Assembly: GCA_913774355.1 (NCBI GenBank)
Contig: CAJYGB010000033.1
Coordinates: forward strand, 124,001 to 188,000
Direction of reading: 5' to 3'
Length of the DNA stretch: 64,000 nucleotides
From: an uncultured Chryseobacterium sp.
Lineage (GTDB): Bacteria; Bacteroidota; Bacteroidia; Flavobacteriales; Weeksellaceae
The notes beneath the pieces were generated by a model, which was not told the origin of the DNA, did not search any database, and saw nothing but the letters and a program-made list of their open reading frames with translations. Shown piece after piece: positions 55,327 through 64,000 of the stretch (position 1 is its first letter; each line of letters opens with the position of its first letter). A program made the position numbers and the translations under genes.

Positions 55327-55354
55327 TTTTAGATTTTAGATTTTAGATTTTAGA
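55327..55354 (-). repeat. Tandem 7-bp repeat (x4) in the rpsC-rplP gap
   Basis: Four perfect copies of TTTTAGA (plus strand) followed by a T8 run, ending 10 bp before the rplP ATG on the minus strand. A related TCTAATCTAAAATTTT sequence lies at the other end of the 99-bp gap. Confidence 0.9.
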
Positions 55355-55415
55355 TTTTTTTTATTTTAAAAAAGTAACGGTAATTTAAAATTCAAAATGG
55401 TCTAATCTAAAATTT

Positions 55416-56171
55416 TTAATTATTATTGTTATTATTGTTGTTGTTCTTTCTAGGTCTTCTGTTGTCTCTTTCTCCTCCTCTGTTATCTCTTCTGTCAGAC
55501 TGACCTCCTTTTTTCTGCTGTCCCACTAATGGAGAAAGTTCTCTTTTACCGTAAACTTCCCCTTTCATGATCCAAACTTTAACCCCTAGTTTTCCGTACT
55601 GAGTCAATGCTTCACCGATGTGGTAATCGATATCCGCTCTGAAAGTAGACAATGGAATTCTTCCGTCTTTGAAAGATTCTGATCTTGCCATTTCAGCACC
55701 GTTCAATCTACCAGAGATCTGAACTTTGATACCTTCTGCACCCATTCTCATTGTACCTGCGATCGCCATCTTAACAGCTCTTCTGTAAGAGATTCTGTTT
55801 TCAATCTGCTTTGCAATGCTATCAGCAACCAATACGGCGTCAAGCTCAGGTCTTTTGATTTCGAAGATGTTGATCTGAATATCTTTTTTAGTCAATTTTT
55901 TCAACTCTTCTTTCAGTTTATCAACTTCCTGTCCTCCTTTACCGATGATAAGTCCCGGTCTAGCGGTAGTAATTGTAACTGTTACTAACTTTAATGTTCT
56001 TTCAATATAAATTCTTGAAATCCCACCTTTAGATAATCTAGCTTCAAGGTATCTTCTGATTTTGTAGTCTTCCGCGATTCTGTCTCCATAATCGTTTCCG
56101 CCAAACCAGTTAGAATCCCATCCTCTGATGATACCTAATCTATTACCAATTGGATTTGTCTTCTGTCCCAT
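55416..56171 (-). CDS. rpsC: 30S ribosomal protein S3
   Basis: 251 residues, longer than usual. [20 protein letters not shown] start, KH domain with [19 protein letters not shown] and the C-terminal domain with [20 protein letters not shown]. After residue 215 there is a basic Gly/Arg/Asn-rich tail that ends in nine consecutive Asn. Confidence 0.97.
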   Translation of the reverse strand: MGQKTNPIGNRLGIIRGWDSNWFGGNDYGDRIAEDYKIRRYLEARLSKGGISRIYIERTLKLVTVTITTARPGLIIGKGGQEVDKLKEELKKLTKKDIQINIFEIKRPELDAVLVADSIAKQIENRISYRRAVKMAIAGTMRMGAEGIKVQISGRLNGAEMARSESFKDGRIPLSTFRADIDYHIGEALTQYGKLGVKVWIMKGEVYGKRELSPLVGQQKKGGQSDRRDNRGGERDNRRPRKNNNNNNNNN

Positions 56172-56178
56172 ACCTTGA

Positions 56179-56577
56179 TTAATTTTCTTTTGTACCTAAG
56201 ATTAACGTAATGTGGTTTGATCTTTTTCTGATTCTATACCCTCTACCTTGCGGAGCCGGTCTTAGTCTCTTCAATTGTCTTGCGCTATCCACGAAGATTT
56301 CTTTAACGATAAGGTTTGCTTCTTCGATATCTGCACCCTCGTTTTTTGCTTGCCAGTTGGCCATTGCTGAAAGTAAGACTTTCTCTAACTTGTTAGATGC
56401 GTCTTTCTTAGAATATTTTAGAATGTATAAAGCTTTGTCTACTTCTACTCCTCTGATGATATCAGCTACTAATCTCATTTTTCTTGGAGAAGACGGGCAA
56501 TCATTATGTAATGCTTTTACTACATCCTGATTTGTTAATTTACGTGCCAATGCACTTTCTCTTTTTCTTGATCCCAT
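56179..56577 (-). CDS. rplV: 50S ribosomal protein L22
   Basis: 132 residues; [20 protein letters not shown] and the tip [20 protein letters not shown], whose beta-hairpin lines the exit tunnel. Between rpsS and rpsC. Confidence 0.98.
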   Translation of the reverse strand: MGSRKRESALARKLTNQDVVKALHNDCPSSPRKMRLVADIIRGVEVDKALYILKYSKKDASNKLEKVLLSAMANWQAKNEGADIEEANLIVKEIFVDSARQLKRLRPAPQGRGYRIRKRSNHITLILGTKEN

Positions 56578-56579
56578 GA

Positions 56580-56858
56580 TTATCTGCTTCCTTTGTTTTT
56601 GTTACCACCATGACCTCTGAAAGATCTTGTTGGAGAAAATTCGCCTAACTTGTGACCTACCATATTTTCTGTAACATAAACCGGGATAAAAGATTTCCCG
56701 TTGTGTACAGCGATAGTCTGTCCTACGAAGTCCGGAGAGATCATCGATGCTCTAGACCAAGTTTTGATAACTGTCTTCTTACCAGACTCTATATTTGCCT
56801 GAACCTTCTTATCTAAAGTATGATGAATGAACGGTCCTTTTTTAAGTGATCTTGCCAT
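56580..56858 (-). CDS. rpsS: 30S ribosomal protein S19
   Basis: 92 residues; [18 protein letters not shown] start and [20 protein letters not shown]. 2 bp after rplB. Confidence 0.98.
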   Translation of the reverse strand: MARSLKKGPFIHHTLDKKVQANIESGKKTVIKTWSRASMISPDFVGQTIAVHNGKSFIPVYVTENMVGHKLGEFSPTRSFRGHGGNKNKGSR

Positions 56859-56860
56859 AA

Positions 56861-57682
56861 TTATTTTCTTTTAGATACGATGTAACGGTTAGACACTTTG
56901 TTTTTCTTTCTCGTTTTGTAACCTTTAGACGGCATACCGTTTCTAGATCTTGGGTGACCTCCTGAAGAACGTCCTTCCCCACCACCCATCGGGTGATCTA
57001 CCGGGTTCATTACAACCGCTCTTGTTCTTGGTCTTCTACCTAACCATCTGCTTCTACCAGCCTTACCTGATACTGTTAATTGGTGATCAGAGTTGGAAAC
57101 CGAACCGATCATAGCCATACATTCCGTAAGGATCATTCTGGATTCTCCTGAAGGCAATTTGATGATCGCGTATTTTCCGTCTCTTGAAGTTAATTGCGCT
57201 GAAGAACCAGCACTTCTTGCTAAAATAGCACCTTGACCAGGCTTCATTTCAACACAAGAAATTACAGTACCCAATGGAATATTTTTCAATTTCATTGCGT
57301 TACCAACGTTTGGTTCTACGCTCTCACCTGAAACTACTTTCTGATCTACTTTGATACCGTTTGGAGCGATGATGTATCTCTTCTCTCCGTCTGCGTACTC
57401 TAGTAAAGCGATAAATGCAGTTCTGTTTGGATCGTATTCTACAGATTTTACGGTTGCTTCAACGTTTGCTTTGTTTCTTTTGAAGTCAATAATTCTGTAT
57501 TTCTTTTTGTGTCCACCGCCGGTGTAACGCATGGTCATTTTACCAGTTTGGTTACGTCCACCTGACTTTTTAATACCAACGGTTAGAGATTTCTCTGGTT
57601 TGTTGGTAGTAATTTCCTCAAAATTGTTTACAATTCTGAATCTCTGTCCCGGGGTGATAGGTTTTAATTTTCTAACAGACAT
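56861..57682 (-). CDS. rplB: 50S ribosomal protein L2
   Basis: 273 residues; [20 protein letters not shown] and the C-terminal [20 protein letters not shown] containing the conserved His near the peptidyl-transferase centre. Confidence 0.98.
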   Translation of the reverse strand: MSVRKLKPITPGQRFRIVNNFEEITTNKPEKSLTVGIKKSGGRNQTGKMTMRYTGGGHKKKYRIIDFKRNKANVEATVKSVEYDPNRTAFIALLEYADGEKRYIIAPNGIKVDQKVVSGESVEPNVGNAMKLKNIPLGTVISCVEMKPGQGAILARSAGSSAQLTSRDGKYAIIKLPSGESRMILTECMAMIGSVSNSDHQLTVSGKAGRSRWLGRRPRTRAVVMNPVDHPMGGGEGRSSGGHPRSRNGMPSKGYKTRKKNKVSNRYIVSKRK

Positions 57683-57703
57683 TACTATTATTTATAATTA
57701 TAA

Positions 57704-57994
57704 TTAATTTACAGCAAAAATATCGATAACGTCACCTTCAACAAGTTTGATTACCGCTTTTTTCAATTTGTTTGTCTTTCCAACCTGAAGACCTTTTTTA
57801 GTGTATTTCGAAGAAACCCTCGGAGCATAAATCATTGTGTTAACGTCTGCTACTTTTACACCGTAAGCCGCTTCAACAGCTTTTTTAATCTGGATTTTAT
57901 TCGCTTTGGTATCTACCAAGAAAGAATAAGAACCTCTTAAATCCGTAAGGTAATTAGCCTTTTCTGAGATAACTGGTTTAATAATAATAGACAT
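57704..57994 (-). CDS. rplW: 50S ribosomal protein L23
   Basis: 96 residues; IIKPVISEKANYLTDLRGSY start and KKAVEAAYGVKVADVNTM. Docking site for trigger factor and SRP at the tunnel exit. Confidence 0.98.
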   Translation of the reverse strand: MSIIIKPVISEKANYLTDLRGSYSFLVDTKANKIQIKKAVEAAYGVKVADVNTMIYAPRVSSKYTKKGLQVGKTNKLKKAVIKLVEGDVIDIFAVN

Positions 57995-57997
57995 GAT

Positions 57998-58627
57998 TTA
58001 TTTCTTTAAATTTTCCTGGAATTTTTCTACTGCACCTTCGAAGAATACGATCTCACCTGCATTTACCAAGTCGTAAGAGCTCACTTCATTGAAGTTCATT
58101 ACTTTGGTTTTAGGTAAGTTTCTTGAAGACAAATACACATTCTTGTTAGCTTCAGGAAGAATGAACAAAGATTTTTTACCGTTTAATGTCAATGCATCCA
58201 ATAAAGTAATGAAATCTTTAGTTTTAGGAGCATCTAAGCTCACATCTTCTAAAACTCTGATGCTGTTGTCTCTCATTTTCTGAGATAAAACAGATTTCTT
58301 AGCCAATCTCTTAAGCGCTTTGTTCAGTTTGAATCTGTAGTCTCTTGGTTTAGGACCGAATACTCTACCCCCACCTCTGAAAGTTGGAGACTTGATATCC
58401 CCGTATCTTGCAGAACCAGATCCTTTCTGCTTTTTAAGCTTTTTGGTAGAAGCGGTAATTTCGCTTCTTTCTTTTGCTTTATGAGTCCCTTGTCTTTGTG
58501 CGGCAAGGTACTGTTTAACTTCTAAGTAAACCGCGTGCTGATTTGGCTCAATTCCGAATACTGTTTCGTCTAGAGTTACTTTTCTTCCGGTCTCTTTTCC
58601 TGATGTATTTAATACTACTAGTTCCAT
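57998..58627 (-). CDS. rplD: 50S ribosomal protein L4
   Basis: 209 residues; [20 protein letters not shown] start and the loop [20 protein letters not shown]. The start overlaps the rplC stop by 10 bp, indicating coupled translation. Confidence 0.98.
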   Translation of the reverse strand: MELVVLNTSGKETGRKVTLDETVFGIEPNQHAVYLEVKQYLAAQRQGTHKAKERSEITASTKKLKKQKGSGSARYGDIKSPTFRGGGRVFGPKPRDYRFKLNKALKRLAKKSVLSQKMRDNSIRVLEDVSLDAPKTKDFITLLDALTLNGKKSLFILPEANKNVYLSSRNLPKTKVMNFNEVSSYDLVNAGEIVFFEGAVEKFQENLKK

Positions 58628-59244
58628 TTTCTGATAATTACATAAGAATTTTTAGCTCCCGGAACAGCACCTTTTACTACTAAAAGATTTTGTTCTTGAT
58701 CCACTTTTAACACCTGAAGGTTTTGTACAGTTACCTGCTTACCTCCCATCCTTCCAGCCATTCTCATCCCTTTGAATACTCTTGAAGGGTCTGAACCAGC
58801 ACCGATAGAACCTGGAGCTCTAAGTCTGTTGTGCTGACCATGAGTTGCCTGCATTACACCTCCAAAGCCGTGTCTTTTAACAACACCCTGGAAGCCTTTA
58901 CCTTTTGAAGTACCTGTTACGTCTACGAATTCTCCTTCGTTGAACAAGTCTACTTTTACTTCTTCTCCTACTTTTACTTCATCAACGAATTCTCTGTAGA
59001 ATTCTACCAATTTAGCTTTAGGAGCAGAACCAGCCTTTTTGAAATGGCCAGCTAACGCTTTACCAACGTTCTTCTCACTCTTGTCATCGAAACCTAACTG
59101 AACTGACTTATAACCGTCTTTTTCAATGGTTCTGACCTGTAAAACCGAGCACGGACCAGCTTGGATAACTGTACAAGGAATGTTTTTTCCTTCTTCGTTA
59201 AACAAAGATGTCATACCGATTTTTTTACCAATAATACCTGACAT
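58618..59244 (-). CDS. rplC: 50S ribosomal protein L3
   Basis: 208 residues; [20 protein letters not shown] start and the loop [20 protein letters not shown]. It is the first gene of the superoperon here; rpsJ, which usually precedes it, is absent from the 1.2 kb upstream. Confidence 0.98.
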   Translation of the reverse strand: MSGIIGKKIGMTSLFNEEGKNIPCTVIQAGPCSVLQVRTIEKDGYKSVQLGFDDKSEKNVGKALAGHFKKAGSAPKAKLVEFYREFVDEVKVGEEVKVDLFNEGEFVDVTGTSKGKGFQGVVKRHGFGGVMQATHGQHNRLRAPGSIGAGSDPSRVFKGMRMAGRMGGKQVTVQNLQVLKVDQEQNLLVVKGAVPGAKNSYVIIRKWN

Positions 59245-59350
59245 TGTTTATATTATAATAAAATTTATCCTTTATTTATCATCATTTCCAGGAAGTCTGA
59301 AGTAATTTCTACGTTTGATATAGGCATACTACGCCCCTAAAATGAGTGTG

Positions 59351-59381
59351 CAAATTTATGAATAATTTTATAACTGACAAA
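59351..59381 (-). promoter_or_regulatory. Promoter of the ribosomal superoperon
   Basis: TTTG (59378-59381), exactly 19 bp, and TAAATTTG (59351-59358) on the minus strand are a full Bacteroidota consensus. The predicted leader is about 100 nt. The rest of the 59245-59602 gap shows no gene. Confidence 0.8.
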
Positions 59382-59602
59382 TATTTGCAACAAAATATTT
59401 TGATTTTTAATGATTTACAGCAAAACAGAAATTATCGGATTGATTTCTTTGCCCGGCAGCTGATGAATTTTCATTTTACACAACAAATTACCGCGTACGG
59501 TTAACAAGCAATGCTAAATAAAGTCTATAATAAATTATTAACTTCTGATTATTAAAAATAGCCGCTTGTATCGGGCGACTCCATATTCTGTAACTTATAA
59601 AG

Positions 59603-60424
59603 CTATGGCTTCAACTCAATAGGATTGTTTCTTTTCTTTATCTTCTCCTTAACTTTGGCTTCTGCAGAAGGATCCAACGTAAACCCGCTCTTGGAAATCT
59701 CTGAGACCAGGTTTTCCTGAGAATTCTTGAGAGCTTTATAATATTCTGCCTTAGATACTTTTTTCCCGTTTGACCTTTTTTCCGAAATCCATAAGGCAGG
59801 CTTATCGGCCAGATTTTTATAACTTAACAATTCAAATTTATACTGCTTTCCGGAATCTTCCATTTCCACAATAAGCCCCGGCAGCCCGTAAAATTTATAC
59901 GGCCCGTCTGAAACCGGAATATCATTGGTAAACCAGGCTTTATACTCACGCCCGGCATAAGAAAGAAGCGCAGCCTGGCATTTCAGGTTGCCGATGTTTT
60001 TCTTCTCTTCGGTAATTTTCCATTTGAATTCAGGATGTTCTTCATAAACAAAATCGTTTCTTATAATCTTATCGTAAAACAACACCTGTTTCTTTGCAGG
60101 ATCTTTTATGATCCGGTAGGTGAAATTGGTTTTGGGAATAGCGGTAAGATCAAGCATTGAGATGCGGGTATTTAATCCGTTGGTCATTTCAGCCGTTACG
60201 GAATCTCTTTTATAAGAATTCAGGCTCATGAATTGGGATTTTTCCTTACCGCGTTCCAGGATAAAATATTCTTCACCGATGTTTGCTTTATCCAGAGAAT
60301 CTTTCTGATGCGTCAGTAAATAAATATACCTTGATTCTACCTGATCCAGATCCACCGCTTTTTGTCCGTACAGATTAACGGCCATAAAAAAGAACAGCAG
60401 TACTGCTCCGATGCTTTTATTCAT
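59603..60424 (-). CDS. GLPGLI family exported protein
   Basis: A 273-residue protein with signal peptide (MNKSIGAVLLFFFMAVNLYG) and the name-giving motif YKFYGLPGLIVEMEDS near residue 180. GLPGLI proteins are frequent in Bacteroidota and of unknown function; a periplasmic or outer-membrane location is likely. A small exported cysteine-containing peptide lies 82 bp upstream on the same strand, a pairing that may be functional. Confidence 0.9.
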   Translation of the reverse strand: MNKSIGAVLLFFFMAVNLYGQKAVDLDQVESRYIYLLTHQKDSLDKANIGEEYFILERGKEKSQFMSLNSYKRDSVTAEMTNGLNTRISMLDLTAIPKTNFTYRIIKDPAKKQVLFYDKIIRNDFVYEEHPEFKWKITEEKKNIGNLKCQAALLSYAGREYKAWFTNDIPVSDGPYKFYGLPGLIVEMEDSGKQYKFELLSYKNLADKPALWISEKRSNGKKVSKAEYYKALKNSQENLVSEISKSGFTLDPSAEAKVKEKIKKRNNPIELKP

Positions 60425-60506
60425 ATTTCTCTTTTTTTAAAGGCAAAAGAGGACCTAAATCCTCTTCTACCACTAATTTAATTAACATTTAAAAGTTGAT
60501 GCCCGA

Positions 60507-60743
60507 TTAATTACCGCAGTAAACATCATCTGCCGCCAGAACAACATCGATGATATCCCCCAATGTTTCACCGCAGGCTACTCCGCTGACACCGCAGGAT
60601 AAAGTTACATTCACACACCCGTAAGCCTTTGCTTCAACAGGGGCCTTTTGTTCTTCCGGTAAATTTTCTGTTTCTGCTGCAATCGTGTTTGCACTCACGG
60701 TTCCGGCAACTGCGAACGCTGCCATGAAGATTAATTTTTTCAT
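60507..60743 (-). CDS. Small exported peptide with conserved-looking cysteines
   Basis: A 78-residue precursor: signal MKKLIFMAAFAVAGTVSA with AxA-like cleavage, an acidic middle (ETENLPEEQKAPVEAK), then a core YGCVNVTLSCGVSGVACGETLG...DDVYCGN with four cysteines. No family was recognised. Similar short exported peptides next to GLPGLI genes occur in this group as far as I recall. Whether the cysteines form disulfides or bind a cofactor is unknown. Confidence 0.65.
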   Translation of the reverse strand: MKKLIFMAAFAVAGTVSANTIAAETENLPEEQKAPVEAKAYGCVNVTLSCGVSGVACGETLGDIIDVVLAADDVYCGN

Positions 60744-61262
60744 GATACTAATTTTTTTGAATTTGATTTCACTAAAGTATGAATAATTATCAATACGAAC
60801 AAAATAATTTTCAATATTTATTAAATAATAATAAATTATCGGAAATAAAAATTAGATTTATTTGAAATAAAATCACTGGCAATAACAATTATCATTATTA
60901 ATTATAAATTTAATCTTAAGATAATAATTGAAGGGGGATGATCATATAATTATATTCATCTTCAGGAGATACTCATTAATACTGATTGACTAACGGCTAA
61001 ACAGGACTTGCCTATCCTGATTGAATTTCAATTATCTCATGGTTTATAAGTATTTTAAAACTTAATTTCCGTGATTTTACGGTGTAATTTTTGCTTAAGA
61101 GTTTTTACTTTCGAGGAAATGAAAAAGGAAAAAGACAGCTTCCCTGCCTAGTGCAGACAGCAGCAGTTTTGGTTCCGCGCTTCCCTGATAAAAAACATGG
61201 ACTATACCTTACCAGAAATCATTGAAAAGGATCATTCATAATAAAGCAACCTTAAATACCTA
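60744..61262. other. AT-rich intergenic region between divergent genes
   Basis: About 520 bp. Only ORFs of 10-15 codons are present and no clear TAnnTTTG element. It presumably holds the promoters of the divergent genes on either side. Confidence 0.5.
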
Positions 61263-62240
61263 ATGAAAATTTTACGTTTTCTTTTCATTCTGCTTCTTGC
61301 TGTTTCCTGTAGCAAACATCAGCTACATCCGTATACTTTCTATTACTGGAAAACCGATCTTTCCCTTGCCCGGACAGAAAAAGATGTTCTGCAAAAAGCT
61401 TCTCTTCCTTTTCTATACACCCGGTTTTTCGATGTGGATAAAACGGATGGAAAATTTCAGCCGGTCGGGGTGATTACCAAAGACAAAAGCTTCATCACTG
61501 GTAAGCAGATTGTTCCGACGGTTTTTATGACCAACCGGACTTTACTGAATATTACTGATCAGGAAACTAAATTCCTGGCTGAAAGCATCTACGCCCTGAT
61601 TCAAAAAAAGTCTTCGGAATACCATTTAAAAACAACAAATGAAATTCAGATCGATTGTGACTGGACGGCAGGAACCCGCGACGATTACTTTAAATTTTTA
61701 AAAGAGCTTAAAAAGATTTCCGGCAAACCCGTTACCTGTACCCTTAGGTTGCATCAGGTAAAAGATAAAAACCTTATGGGAATTCCGCCCGTTGATAAAG
61801 TATACCTGATGTGCTACTCCACGTCTTCGCCACTGGAGAATTCCGACAGAAATTCAATTCTGGATGTCAATACTCTGAAAAGTTATCTTTCAAAGATCGA
61901 AGATTATCCGATTAAAACGATTGAAGTAGCCTTACCGATCTATTCCTGGGGAATTGTAACGAACCATCTTGGAAAACACCGATTGATTAACGCACTATCT
62001 GTAAAAGATCTGCAGAATCCCAATTTTAGAAAGGTTTCCGATACGGAAGCTGAAGTCCTGAAAGACGGGTTTTATTTCGGCCATTATCTGAATAAAGGAT
62101 TCAAGATTAAAGTCGAGGAAATTTCAGACGAGCAACTTCAGGCGGTCATAGACTTTCTGCAGAAAAAAATACAGCCTTTCGATATTATTTATTATCAATT
62201 ACACCGTAAATTTGTAAAAGGACAGCGGTTTGATTTTTAA
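61263..62240 (+). CDS. Lipoprotein with TIM-barrel (DUF3142/GH18-like) features
   Basis: A 325-residue lipoprotein (MKILRFLFILLLAVSCSK, lipobox Cys16). The pattern EIQIDCDWTAGTRDDYFKFL, then CTLRLHQVK, VYLMCYSTSSP and IEVALPIYSWGIV follows the strand order of a glycosidase-like (beta/alpha)8 barrel, as in DUF3142/GH18-related proteins. The ID-D-W position corresponds to the DxxDxD region but the catalytic Glu is not evident, so activity is uncertain. It is followed at 71 bp by a large exported protein and may be co-transcribed with it. Confidence 0.7.
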   Translation: MKILRFLFILLLAVSCSKHQLHPYTFYYWKTDLSLARTEKDVLQKASLPFLYTRFFDVDKTDGKFQPVGVITKDKSFITGKQIVPTVFMTNRTLLNITDQETKFLAESIYALIQKKSSEYHLKTTNEIQIDCDWTAGTRDDYFKFLKELKKISGKPVTCTLRLHQVKDKNLMGIPPVDKVYLMCYSTSSPLENSDRNSILDVNTLKSYLSKIEDYPIKTIEVALPIYSWGIVTNHLGKHRLINALSVKDLQNPNFRKVSDTEAEVLKDGFYFGHYLNKGFKIKVEEISDEQLQAVIDFLQKKIQPFDIIYYQLHRKFVKGQRFDF

Positions 62241-62311
62241 ATAAAACAGATTGCGAATTGTCAATTCAAATAAAAAACTATTCTTCATCAACTAAAAAAC
62301 ACCATCATAAA

Positions 62312-64000
62312 ATGAAAAAGTCTTTGCTTACCCTTGCGGTTCTTTCGCTTTTCTATACTGAATCCAGTGCCTGCGCATGGTCGGATCCTGATTACGAATA
62401 TTTCAATCTTTTTACCCAGAGCATTATCCGGGATAAATCCTATCTGCCGTTTCTTCACAGCTACTCGACAAGGTTCTATTCCGATTTTAAACCGTCTCAG
62501 ATTCCGGATGATAATACCTATGCCTGGAAAAAGTTTTTCAATAACCAGTTGAATTATGCGGAAACGGATTATCTGGTGAATAAAATGAGCATAAACGATC
62601 TGAATGCCCTGAAAAAAGGAACTCCCTCCAATACGTTGCTGATAAAGCTTGGTGCCGGATTTTACCCGAAATACCGTGAAGCCGTTGACTATCTGATCGA
62701 GGCCAAATATCTTGAGCCCTATATGAAGATAAACTATGTTGAAACACCTGATTCTTTTTATTATCGTGAGAATGAAAGCAGCCAGAATGCCACCAACCTG
62801 GATTACGGGAAAACCATCGCTGCTCTGACCTCCCTTTACAATGCCGCAAAAAATCCGGAAATCAAACAGCGGTATGGGTACCAGCTGGTAAGATTCAACC
62901 ACTATACAAGAAATTACGATGCCGCAGTGCAGGTCTTCCGAAAGTATGTGGAACCGATCAGGCTGAGAGGAGCCATCTACTTTATGGCGTTGGATCAGCT
63001 GGCAGGTGCACAGCGCGGACTGGATCTTAAAAGCGATGCCAACTGGAATTTTTTCCAGGTGTTTATGAACAGCAAGAGCCGTAAAGAATCTGCTTTTGTA
63101 TCAATGAAACTTTCGGATACCGCTTCTTTTAACAATATCATGAAAAGAGCAGGCACCAGTCAGGAGAAAAATATGGCTTATTTCCTGTTAGGCTACGAAG
63201 ATTTCAACAATCCGATCCCAACCATGGAAAAAATGTTTGAGATCGATCCCGATTCCGAGATCCTGAAAGTAATGGCTGTTAGAAGCATCAACGAGCTGGA
63301 ACGAAGCTACCTTCCGATTTACTATTACCATAATGAAGACGGAAATACTTCTGCCCAGAATGCAACGGCTGACAAAAACTCAGATCAGGGGAAAACTACA
63401 GCTGCAGAGCCTAAAAAAGAAGAACTTTCTTTCTGGCAGAAAATTGTACGGTTTTTCAAAAATCTTTTCAGCAGTAAAAAAGATAAAACTTCAACGGAAA
63501 GCAAGGCGGATCAGAGTGATGACGAACTGCTGGACAATCCGAACCGGATTCCGGTATTCAGCAAAAATACTTATTGGTACGACGATAAAACAAAGGACTT
63601 TCTGGATGATCTGGAGAAATTTACCGATAAGGCCAAAGAAGAATCCAAGGATGAATACTGGCAGATTGCTGATGCATACCTTAAATTTTTAAAGAAAGAC
63701 TACAAAGCGAGTACGGAGATCTTAAATGAGATAACCACAACAAATCCGGAATATCAGGAGCAGATCAAAAGAATGAAAATCCTGAACGACATTGTTTCCC
63801 AACCAAAGATCGATGCGGCCTATGAAGATCATTTAATGAATGATTATGCAGAATATTTTGTCGACAAGCCAGAAGTTAAAAAAGACAGTACGGATACCGC
63901 AGATGATTATTATGGAACCGTACCGTCAACTAAAGATTTCCTGAAGGATGTCCTGGCCAACCGTTATTTTCTACAGGGTGAAGACGGAAAATCTTTCCTG
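62312..64000 (+). CDS. Large exported protein, 3' end outside the window
   Basis: Open from the ATG at 62312 to the window end (563 codons). Signal peptide MKKSLLTLAVLSLFYTESSA, then WSDPDYEYFNLF and mostly alpha-helical sequence with repeat-like helix pairs suggesting TPR/SEL1-type scaffolding (e.g. YGYQLVRFNHYTRNYDAAVQVF). A Lys/Ser/Asp-rich low-complexity linker occurs at about residues 355-410 and includes the amphipathic FWQKIVRFFKNLFSS. I do not recognise a named family. It follows the TIM-barrel lipoprotein on the same strand. Confidence 0.75.
   Translation, partial: MKKSLLTLAVLSLFYTESSACAWSDPDYEYFNLFTQSIIRDKSYLPFLHSYSTRFYSDFKPSQIPDDNTYAWKKFFNNQLNYAETDYLVNKMSINDLNALKKGTPSNTLLIKLGAGFYPKYREAVDYLIEAKYLEPYMKINYVETPDSFYYRENESSQNATNLDYGKTIAALTSLYNAAKNPEIKQRYGYQLVRFNHYTRNYDAAVQVFRKYVEPIRLRGAIYFMALDQLAGAQRGLDLKSDANWNFFQVFMNSKSRKESAFVSMKLSDTASFNNIMKRAGTSQEKNMAYFLLGYEDFNNPIPTMEKMFEIDPDSEILKVMAVRSINELERSYLPIYYYHNEDGNTSAQNATADKNSDQGKTTAAEPKKEELSFWQKIVRFFKNLFSSKKDKTSTESKADQSDDELLDNPNRIPVFSKNTYWYDDKTKDFLDDLEKFTDKAKEESKDEYWQIADAYLKFLKKDYKASTEILNEITTTNPEYQEQIKRMKILNDIVSQPKIDAAYEDHLMNDYAEYFVDKPEVKKDSTDTADDYYGTVPSTKDFLKDVLANRYFLQGEDGKSFL

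Noticed and set aside
62288..62902. A 204-codon minus-strand frame near the right end
   Set aside because: It lies opposite the start of the large exported protein, which has a signal peptide and an open frame to the window end.

Overview
The window looks like chromosome of a Flavobacteriia member close to Chryseobacterium (Weeksellaceae). The evidence is the set of type IX secretion (T9SS) sorting-domain, GLPGLI, DUF6443/Rhs and citrulline-hydrolase (CtlX) genes, the TTG/TTTG-N19-21-TAnnTTTG promoters, the near absence of Shine-Dalgarno sites, and the AT-rich intergenic DNA. Assignment is by family recognition only; no search was run.

Layout. 1-4.9 kb (+): the C-terminal half of an ABC-F ATPase, a secreted GH13 amylase-like enzyme, recJ, nadD and a DUF3817 membrane protein. 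5-14.6 kb: a surface lipoprotein with a carboxypeptidase-like domain (-), two tandem paralogous outer-membrane beta-barrel receptors (+), a lipoprotein esterase (+) and a GH43-like/discoidin enzyme (-). 14.8-31 kb (-): a large polymorphic-toxin locus. A T9SS-sorted protein, a 1201-residue YD/Rhs-type protein and a 1173-residue DUF6443/Rhs protein ending in a zincin-type toxin are followed by a lipoprotein immunity candidate. Downstream lies an array of displaced Rhs core plus C-terminal toxin modules, each with its own small partner gene, several carrying frameshifts. 31.6-38.1 kb: two amidinohydrolase-fold enzymes (ctlX and a DDAH-like protein) separated by a four-helix-bundle gene, a double-glycine leader peptide, a membrane protein, citrate synthase and enolase.

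38.3-45.3 kb: an envelope-related cluster around a histidine kinase/LuxR-type response regulator operon. Three promoters here (upstream of the 171-aa membrane protein, of the peptide/two-component operon and of a signal-less peptidoglycan amidase) share a 16-bp inverted repeat abutting a TTGA -33 element at identical spacing from the -7 region. This is the signature of one small, apparently autoregulated regulon. 45.4-59.2 kb (-): the S10-spc-alpha ribosomal superoperon from rplC to rplQ, with secY, infA and rpoA but no rpsJ in front of rplC. 59.6-64 kb: a GLPGLI protein with a small cysteine-containing secreted peptide (-), a TIM-barrel-like lipoprotein (+) and an incomplete large secreted protein (+).

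The two most interesting systems are the Rhs module array, which could let the locus switch toxins by recombination through the conserved core repeat, and the 38-45 kb inverted-repeat regulon of unknown function.
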